Shown one piece after another: positions 56,501-64,000 of a stretch of DNA of 64,000 nt (position 1 is its first letter; each line of letters begins with the position of its first letter). Origin of the DNA: Cyanophora paradoxa (lineage: Eukaryota; Glaucocystophyceae; Cyanophorales; Cyanophoraceae); assembly GCA_004431415.1 (NCBI GenBank), contig QPMI01000166.1:106042-170041 (forward strand), read 5' to 3'. The notes below the pieces were generated by a model. That model did not search any database. It saw only the letters and a program-made list of their open reading frames with translations, and was not told the origin of the DNA. The position numbers were made by a program, and so were the translations under genes.

Positions 56501-57457
56501 CGGACGTCGCCGCGGCGCGCTGCACGGAGGGCACGCGAACAAGCATTTTTCAGTTCCATCTATAGACAATGATAATGATCATGATATTATTGCGCACCTT
56601 CAGCCTCGGTCACGTTGCGTAGGGTCAGTTCCTGTACACGTCGGCCCCGGTTACGAATTTTCGAATTGCCGATGCAAATTATATCAAGTACGTGGTATTG
56701 CGCACATAATTCGACCCTTCGTAAGTGTTAGTCGTAATGAAAGGGGTGAGCGTTCCGAGGTTGATGTCGTCCCAAGAGAGAAGGTCAACTCTCGTCGTCT
56801 CAACCTGTAAGTCCACATGTTATGTCAACTTCGGATCGCTTGTGACCTTTCGGCCGCGGGTCTTCACTCACATAAACGGCCTCCGAAGAATCGCCGCTTG
56901 CCAGGGACGCAATCACCAGCTTCACGGCCAGAAGTGTGCTGCGAATAGAAATAACATCGTCGTAAATTACCTATCCAACTTTACGCTGATTGCACCTACG
57001 AACTCTTTGACGATGGCCTCGCATCTCATGTAGCAAGTCTTGGACAAGCCCTCGCCACTGCAGTTCAGGCGACGGCAAGTGTCTCCATTCAGCGCGTTAG
57101 GGAGCGGTGCCGGGTTCGTAATTTTGCCGACGCCTGCGCATTATAATCACGAGCATGAGCATTCATGTGCGTGCGTGTGAAACCATGCCGCGACGATGGC
57201 CACGCGTACGCACAGGGGCGGGAACTCTTAGAAGTGTCTGTCGAGGTGTCGGCTGTCGAGTCTCCGGTTGTGGTGCCGCCGTTGGAGCCAGAGTTGCCCC
57301 CGACATTGTCAGAGCCTCCTCCGTTTGAGCCGGAACCGCCGCCAACCGCTCCCGGGGGATTGCTCTTCTCGAGGGGCTTCTCAGCGAGCACCGCCGAGGC
57401 GAACAAGACGAGTGCGAAGAGGGCGGCGACCCCGCGCATGCGGATGGCAGTCGCCAT
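53582..57457 (-). CDS. Secreted/type I membrane receptor-like protein with FN3-like domains
   Basis: Starts MATAIRMRGVAALFALVLFA with a clear signal peptide (cleavage likely after SAVLA), then a Gly/Ser/Asn/Thr-rich segment. Cys-rich exon GDTCRRLNCSGEGLSKTCYM follows, then beta-sandwich exons of fibronectin type III style: PATIEWDVPTTGTVTHVRKF, YAVQVKACNEVGCSEPGS, GFTYSFNISACTKGE, and HSIKLCNSVGCCVPSTN. Next a Thr/Ser stalk and one transmembrane helix (VAGIALGAVAAALIVTRKQ, about 53890-53960), and a cytoplasmic tail. The last exon (YAVMPPPSMGSLNGPRTVSV) ends QYDV-stop at 53582-53584, reached by splicing GTAGTC...GCGCAG. Exons have normal codon bias but introns are AT-richer than elsewhere and carry TGATCATGATCA (55616-55627). 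A cell-surface adhesion or receptor role is inferred. Confidence 0.78.
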
Positions 57458-58676
57458 CGAACCTTCGAGAATTCGCGCGCTGCGCATGCGGTCAGCGCTG
57501 CTGCTGGACACGCGCGAAGGTGCCACGGTGCGGCGTACGTGTATATACGCGTTAATGCTTGCGAATATTGCGCCTCTGACGCCGCTGGCGGCCGACCACG
57601 ATGAGCCTTGAGATCTAGATCTAGATCGGAGGCGATGCCTGCTCTGCGCTCCGACTCTGCGAAATGGATGAGTCAATAATGAGCTCCGGATCCGTCGCGG
57701 AACTCGCGGCCCGGGCCGCCCGCGGCCGGCGGGCGGCGGCGGCGCCGGCGGCTCGGCGGCGGGCCTCCGATGATGCGCATGCGAACACCGTGAGCGGCGG
57801 TGAGCCTCGGAGGGCCGGTGAGGCTCGAGAGCTCGCGCGCTTCAACTTAGCCTTCAAGGAATCAATTGCAGGGCTTGAGGTTGCGCATGCGAGTACGTCT
57901 TGCGGCGACGTTTAGGACCTGGGAGGTACCGACAAAAAACCCCAAAACCCCGAACCGGTGCATGGCGCAGGCTCCTCGAAGCCCGCAACTTCGAATTCGG
58001 CAAAAAAAACCAATTCACACGTACCGCACGGTACCGGCCACGGTACGTACTAGCTACCGGGGGTATATGGCTCCTCGATGGCTCCTCGCAGCCCGCGCCG
58101 CGCCCCAAAGATGTTCTTCTGTCTTCGAAACGGAATCGTATTTGACTCGATTGAAAAACCGATTGATTGGGGCGCGAACCGGTCGATTATTGAACTTGTC
58201 AAGTTCGCAGGCGCTCTTTCTGGCAATAAAAAACCATTCAAGTTGATCAGGAATCAGGATTCGCGGGCGATTTCGAATGCGGCGATGGTGGATGGTGTAA
58301 ATTATAATTACGTACCCCTGTCTGCATATGCTCAATCTACCTGTACGTATACCCCCCAATATACCACGTGCACCTTGCCAGCTATCTCAAGCTTAATTAG
58401 CCTATCTAGCCTGGCAATATGAGCTACTAGTAGCTGTAGATAATGGTAGTTGATTAAGTTAGATCATTAGGCGTCGCTTTTGTTGCTAAACGATCTTCCT
58501 TACTAGCATGCATTCGTACAAATTTTAAATAAAACACAAGAAAGTTCTTCTGATACCGCGTATGCCGCGGAATGCGTGCTTCGAATTGGAACTCGAATTC
58601 AGAGCCTGGCTGCAGATGTAGACGGTTTTTTCATGCGCCCTGAAACGGCCCCCAACTGCAAGGAGCGGCGGGGCGC
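57458..58676. other. Intergenic, low GC, with inverted repeats
   Basis: Contains AGATCTAGATCT (57611-57622) and an 8-bp inverted repeat ACGTACCG/CGGTACGT (58019-58026 and 58041-58048, 14-nt loop). The second half is AT-rich and should include the cyclase 3' UTR. One small open frame is listed separately. Confidence 0.55.
57664..57915 (+). CDS. Possible small gene, 83-residue open frame
   Basis: ATG to TAG with the GC level and codon use of local exons over most of its length: MDESIMSSGSVAELAARAAR, an Arg/Ala block, then GEARELARFNLAFKESIAGL. It would be divergent from the FN3 gene, 206 bp away. No family, signal or membrane segment is recognisable. It could be a short unspliced gene, the first exon of a longer one, or chance. 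Confidence 0.3.
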   Translation: MDESIMSSGSVAELAARAARGRRAAAAPAARRRASDDAHANTVSGGEPRRAGEARELARFNLAFKESIAGLEVAHASTSCGDV

Positions 58677-61600
58677 CTAGTCGAACTTGGAGTCGAGGTC
58701 CTCGGCGCCGTCCCAGGCGTCCGGGGGCGGGTGGGCGCTGTAGCGCAGCGCCTTCCCCTTGAGCACCCGCCACGAGACGTCCTCCGCCACCAGCGCCGGG
58801 AAGCCTGCCGCGCCCGCCCCGCCCCCGCCCTCGGCGGCGGCGGCGGGGGACCAGAGGCCGAGGGCGATGGCGCGGGCGCGGCGGGCGGCGCGGAGGCGCT
58901 CGAGGACGCGGGCCGGCAGGGCCTCCTCGCCGGCCTCGTGCAGCGACTGCAGCCGCGCGTACACGTCCAGCGACGCCCGCCGCGGCCCCCGCCCCGCCCC
59001 TTGTCCCGGCCCGTGCCCGTGCCCGTGGCTGTGGCCGGCGACGGTCGGCGGCGCGCGCTCGCTGGCGCCGTCGGCGCCCGAGGTGGCGGCGTCGGAGAGG
59101 CGCAGGGAGACGCTGCGGCTGTTGGGGTGCGCGTGGCCGTGGAGGGCGGCGAGGGGCAGGGGCAGCGGGATGGGCGGCAGCGTCCCCGCCGGGCCCTCCG
59201 GCGTCGGCTCCAGCAGCAGCGACGTCGCCGAGACGGGCGGAGAAAGGCTGCCGGCGCCGGCGCCCCCGGCCGGCGTCGTCGGGTGCACGGCCGCCGGCCG
59301 CCGCTGGCTCCCGGCCCGCGGGATGGCGAGCCCGGGGAAGGGGCAGCTGCGGAAGCTGCGCGAGTCGCGGCGCTCCCAGTGCTCGGCGCCGGGCTGCAGG
59401 GAATGCAGCGCCGTGCCTGCCCCCCGCACGCGTCGGAGACCGAGGGGGGGGGGGGGGGGGGGGGGGGGGGCGAGGCGGGGGGAAAGGGGCGGACCGCCGC
59501 GGGCGGAGCGGAGGCCGGAGCGGTAGGAGCGCGCCGTGCGGACCGTGTGCGAGGAGACGTTCCTGCGCGCCGCGGCGGCCGCGTTGGGCGGCCGCGTTGG
59601 GCGGGGCGGGGCGGGGGCGGACCCCTCGGCGGCGGCGTCCTCGAGCTCGAGCTCGAAGAGCTCCCGCTCCACCTGCACGGCCGCCGCCAGCCGCCCGCAC
59701 TCCTCCAACCGCCCCGCCGCCTCCTCGAACCTGCCGCCCGCCCCTCGCGCCCCGTCGCCGCCCCCCCCGGCGAGCGCGCCCCGCACCGGCGGGCGAGGAA
59801 GAGGGCGAAGGCGGCCTCGTAGCGCGCCGCGTACTGCCGCTCCGCCTCCGACTCGGTTCCCAGCCTGGCGCCCCGCGCGTGAGGCGCCCCGCCCCGGGCG
59901 AGGGCGCGGCCGGGGGCGAGGGGCGCGGCGCACCGGGCGACGAGCTCGTAGATGCGGCAGCCGGCGCGGCGGCCCTTGAGGACGACGGCGTCGACGATGC
60001 GGACGAAGAACTTGTCCCGCACCCGCTCCGCCACCGCCTCCGAGATCAGGATCGTCGTCCCGTACCGCTTGTTCAGCTGCGCCGGCCAGCGTCGGGCGGG
60101 AGCGCGCCGGCCCGGCGTGGCGCAGGGGCGCACCGGCTCGAGGCGCGCGGCAGCGTTCTGCGGGGGCGGGCGGGGCGCGATCGGGCGAAGGCGAGGCTCT
60201 GACGGGGGGCGGGGCGGGGCCGGGGCGGACCACGGCGTCACCGACGGCGGTGTAGGAGAAGCGGCTCTCGCACCCGAAGTTCCCGATCAGGCAGTCTCCC
60301 GTGTTGATCCCGATCCGGCACTCTGCCGCCCCCGCGCTCGCCCGGAGAGGAGGGGCAGGGGTCGGGGCTCGGGGGCGGGCGGACCGAGCGGGGGCAGGCC
60401 GCGGGCGACCCAGAGGGCCCGCATCGCCATGAGCGACTGCGGCGGCGGCGGCGTCAGCGCGCAGCGCCGACTCGCAGGTGCGCGCAGGCGCGCGGGGGCG
60501 GGGGCGGGCCTCCTGGCACTGGAGGGCGGCCTCGCAGGCGCGCTCCTCGTGGTCCTCGACGGCCGTCAGCGGGTGGTTGAAGAAGGCCATCTGCCCCCGC
60601 CCCGTCAGCCCCGGCCCCCGGCACGGCCGCCGCCGCCGCCGCCGCGCGCACGATGGCGTCCCCGATGAACTTGTCTGCGCCGCCTCGGCGAGTCAGCCGG
60701 GGCGGGGGCGGGGGCGGGGCGGGGGCGGGGGCGGGGGGCGCGCCGATGGTGCCCTTGTTGGACTCGATGGAGCTGGACATCATCGAGAGGGCGTCCCCCA
60801 TCACGTCCAGCAGCTGCCGCCCCGCGCCGCCGCGTCGGGCCGAGGAGCAGGCACGCCCCCGCGAGAGCCCCGCCCCCGCGCACCTTGTCCGGCGGCAGGG
60901 CGGCCGAGAGGGTCGTGAAGTTGCGGACTGCGCGGGGCCGCCCGGGGCGCCTCTCAGGAGGAGGGCGCGGGGGGCGGGGGCGCGCGGGCGGGGGCGGCGC
61001 GGACTGTCGACGAAGAAGAGGGTGGAGCGGATGGGGTCAGGCTCAGCTCCGTCGCGTGCTCCGCCGAGCGCGCCGCGATCGCCTGCGCGCCCCGCCTCGG
61101 GCCCCGCCGCGGGGGGCCCCGGCGGCGGCGCGCGGCGGCGGCGGACCTTGTGGACGACGGAGGGGGGGACGAACTTGGCGAAGACGCGGAGGCCCTGGAA
61201 CATGCGCGAGAAGGCCGAGGAGAGGCGCTGCACCTGCCGCCCCGCCCTCAGCCCCGCGCGCCCCGCCCCTCCGAGTTCGGGGCGCACCTCGGAGACGCGG
61301 GAGCCGAGGAACTGGCCCCGCCCGCCCCGGATGGACGAGCCGGCCGCCGCCGGGCCGTCGCTGAAGATCAGCGTCCGCACCTGCCGCCCCGGCCGGCGTC
61401 AGCCTGCATCGGCGTCGGCAGCAACAGGGAATCGCACGAGTTCCATCTCCGTGGCGAGGCGCTGCAGGGGGCGGCTGCTCGAAACGCGGGGGAAGAGGTG
61501 AGCGAAGGCGCGGGCGAAGTGTTGGAGGAGGCGGGGGCGGGCCTGATGGCGAGCGCAGAGAGGACGGAGACGGAGATGGCGACGACGAAGATGACGCCCG

Positions 61601-64000
61601 AGATGATCCCCGTCAGCACCGAGCTGCGCCCCGCCGCCCCGCCCCGTCACCAGCCGCACGAGCCGCGGCGGCGCCGGCGCGGCGGGCCGGCCTGCGGCGG
61701 GAGTTCTGTAGGTACTTGTCGGACGATACTGTCACCACGAGCAGCCAGTTCACGCCCCGATGCCGCATCCGCGTCCCCTGCGCCAGCAAGCAACGGCGGG
61801 GGCTCAGAGGGAGGGAGGGGGCGGGCGGGAAGGGGCGGGCGGGGCGGGCGCACGAGGATGACGGCGGAGCCGAGGCCGGCGACCTCGCAGGTCATCGAGA
61901 CCTGCTGCCCCTCCCCGGCCCCCGGCCCCGCCCCCGTCCCGTTCCCCGCCCCGATCGACGTCAGCGGCCTGCGAGTTCGTTCGGAGGGGAGGAAGGCCTC
62001 AGCGGCGCAGACGAGGGAGGCGGGGGCGGGGGCACCCGAATCGGTCTCGGAGGCAGCGGGCGATGGCGGGGAGGGGGCCCCGGGCCTCCCACACCGACAG
62101 CCGGATGCTGCGCGACGGGCGGCCCCCTCAGCCCCCGCCCGGCGCCCGGCGGGCTCGCGGCGGGCGGCCGGCGCGCACTCGGACATCTGGAGGACGCCGT
62201 TCTGGAGGGTGTTGCTGGTGCTCGTGAAGTTGGGGTTCGGCTGCACGACGGAGCCGACGGAGGAGGCGACCATGTAGTCGGGCGTGCCCCCCTCCACGAT
62301 GAACGCCACCGTGTTGCTCTCGTACGCCGCCACGATCCCCTGCAAAGCGCCCCGCGGGCGTCGGTCGGCGGTCGGGGATGCCCGCTCGGGCGTGCGGCAC
62401 GGGCTCTCTCCCGGAGGGCGGCGGGCGGGGCGGGGCGGCGGGGAGGACCTGGATGATGGGGGAGAGGCCGGCCTCGAGCTCGACGACGCAGTGCCCGACG
62501 CCGAGCAGCGCGCCGGCCTGCGAGAGCAGCGGGATCGCCACCGCCATCGAGAGCTGCAACCCGCGTCAGGCGCTCCCGCGGGGGCGGCCGCCGAGAGGAG
62601 GCGGCGCGCGCCTGGCCCTCCGTCTTGAAGTAGGAGGGCGACCACACGGCCGTCCTCCCGCCCACCGCCGCCGACGCGCGCGCCTGCGCCCCCGCTCGAT
62701 GGCCCGGCGGGCGCCGGCGGGGCGGCGGCGGCGGCACCTGCCGGTACCAGATGCGCTCGCGCGCGCGAAAGTTGAACGAGCGCCGCGCCACGCTCGGGTC
62801 CTGCGCGCGCGCGGCGCTCAGAGCGGGCGGGGGCCCGCGGCGGGGCGGCCGGCGCGCGTTGAGGTTGGACGTGTTGCCGATCGGAACGCCCGTGCGGTCC
62901 GTGGGGAAGGAGGTCAGCTGCGGCGCGGCGCGCGTCAGGGGAGGGCGGGGAAGGGGGCGGGGCGGGGCGGACGACGGGGAGGCCGGCGGCGTCGTAGAGG
63001 ACGCGGAGGTGGAGGATGCGCAGGTTCTTCGCGTCCGAGTTGTCTGCCCCGCCCCGCCCCCGCCCCCGGCCTCAGCCCGCCCCACCGCCCGCAAACGAGC
63101 CGGCGCACGCCCCGCCGCACCGAGGGTCATCGACCAGTACCAGTCGTCCTCGTAGCCGGCCCCGCACACCCTGCGCCGACGTTCGCGTCGGGCGGCGGCC
63201 GGCGCGGATCGAATTGGAGCGCACGCGAACTGGGGCCACGCCTCGAGCATGCGGAACGCCCACGGGTGCGTGTTCGGGTCGCTCCTCGACGCTGCGCGGG
63301 CGCGGCGAGCGGGCTCGGGCCCCCGGGGGGCTGCCCGCGGGGCGGGGCGGCCGGGCGCACTGGTGAGGAGGCCACTGCGGTACATCGCCTGCAGGTCCAC
63401 CAGGGCGGGGGTCACGACATCGAGGAAGGAACGGGCGCCGTCCGCCGTCTTCGAGAGGAGGTCCTTCTCCAAAATGCCGACTATCTCGGAGATCGAAGTC
63501 TGCACAGCCTGGTACCCTGCGCGGCGGCCTCGCCCCCCGCCGGCGCGCCCGGGCCCGGGGGCGCGCACCGAGGTACCACGTGATGAGGTTCGAGACGAGG
63601 AGGAGCACGGCGATCGGGACGATGATCATCTGCCCGCCCGCGCGTGAGGCGGCCGCTCGGGCGGCTCGCGCGCGCCGCGGCGCCCCTCGCACCGCCTTGA
63701 TGGAGCGGAAGGGCGAGGCGGCGCCGCCGCTGGCGCTCGACGAGTCGCTCGCCCGCCGCTGCCCGTTTGCCTCCGACGCCACGCTGCTCGCCCGCCAGCG
63801 CGCCGTCGCCGTCGGCCCCGTGAAGCCGGCCCGCTCCGCCTCCTTCTCGGCGGCGCCCGGCGGGTTCTCGGCGTCGCCGGCGCCGGCGGCGGAGCCGACG
63901 TACATCCGGGGCGCGTTGGAGGAGCGGTGGCGCTTGGCCGCCTCGAGCGCGTACTCCTTGCGCGCGGCGTTCTCCTTGCGGGACTTGCCGCTCACGTTGG
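58677..64000 (-). CDS. Receptor-type class IIIb adenylate cyclase (TM-dCache-TM-HAMP-cyclase), 5' end missing
   Basis: The N-terminus continues beyond the window. Order seen: cytoplasmic region with RRASDSS, transmembrane helix IIVPIAVLLLVSNLITWYL, a Cache-like sensor (QTSISEIVGILEKDLLSKTA; GYEDDWYWSMTLG; RERIWYRQ; GALLGVGHCVVELEAGLSP; YESNTVAFIVEGGTPDYMVA), a second helix (TGIISGVIFVVAISVSVLSA), a HAMP-like segment, then the cyclase: IRSTLFFVDIRNFTTLSAAL with metal Asp 1, DKFIGDAIMAFFNHP with metal Asp 2 and the adenine-specifying Lys, RIGINTGDCLIGNFGCESRF, SYTAVGDAV then NAAARLE with the transition-state Asn/Arg, and YGTTILISEAV. Thr at the second purine position marks class IIIb. The C-tail has HSHGHGHG and RRASLD. 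Makes cAMP in response to an external ligand. Stop 58677-58679. Confidence 0.9.

Noticed and set aside
1-64000. CRISPR arrays, insertion sequences, retroelements or viral insertions
   Set aside because: No regularly spaced direct repeats, transposase, reverse transcriptase, integrase or long terminal repeats were seen on either strand; the only tandem repeat with two clear copies is the 49-bp one.

Overview
The window is nuclear DNA of a eukaryote, most likely a unicellular one. It is GC-rich and gene-dense. Almost every gene is broken by introns of about 45-100 bp that mostly start GTGCGC (less often GTGAGC, GTTCGC or GTCCGC) and end CGCAG. Recognisable products are eukaryotic: ESCRT-II VPS25, nucleoporin NUP160, a SNF2-type remodelling ATPase, a CHRAC1-type histone-fold subunit, mitochondrial Cpn10, a 2',3'-cyclic phosphodiesterase of the plant type and a receptor-type adenylate cyclase. 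I cannot assign a lineage from sequence alone. Intron splicing was worked out by eye; for eight genes the exons join in frame from end to end (one further gene joins except for an apparent 1-nt shift), and for the others only the span and the clearest exons are certain.

Layout: 1-1649 (+) 3' part of an IPT/TIG-domain membrane protein; 2613-6650 (-) unrecognised multi-exon gene; 7181-7489 (+) Cpn10; 8144-~10190 (-) two-pass membrane protein with Pro/Tyr/Gly-rich tail; 10672-13331 (+) 15-exon SLC37/GlpT-like transporter; 13741-15598 (-) unrecognised gene; 15817-16048 (+) tiny MG-C lipidation-motif protein; 16833-22640 (-) Kelch/coiled-coil protein; 22947-23790 (+) VPS25; 24194-24778 (-) CHRAC1-like; 25033-26218 (+) and 31740-33054 (-) an inverted pair of paralogous predicted mitochondrial membrane proteins that flank a second Kelch/coiled-coil gene (26915-31202, +); 33609-36336 (+) FAD monooxygenase; 37188-42065 (-) SNF2 ATPase; 42433-43487 (-) cyclic phosphodiesterase; 43831-49188 (+) NUP160; 49656-52541 (+) CoA-disulfide-reductase/rhodanese fusion; 53582-57457 (-) FN3-domain receptor-like protein; 58677-64000 (-) adenylate cyclase, 5' end cut by the window.

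There are no operons. Several neighbours are divergent with short shared promoters (22641-22946, 24779-25032, 43488-43830, 15599-15816). Intergenic DNA is lower in GC and strikingly rich in short perfect palindromes and alternating purine-pyrimidine tracts. Introns tend to be C-rich on the sense strand, with poly-C runs up to 27 nt.

Most notable: the inverted paralog pair with its duplicated promoter; a SNF2 ATPase with candidate ubiquitin-binding motifs at its N-terminus and a C-terminal C2HC finger; a CoADR-rhodanese enzyme with an N-myristoylation motif; a bacterial-looking FAD epoxidase/monooxygenase; five consecutive symmetric duplicated coiled-coil exons; and GC-AG introns.
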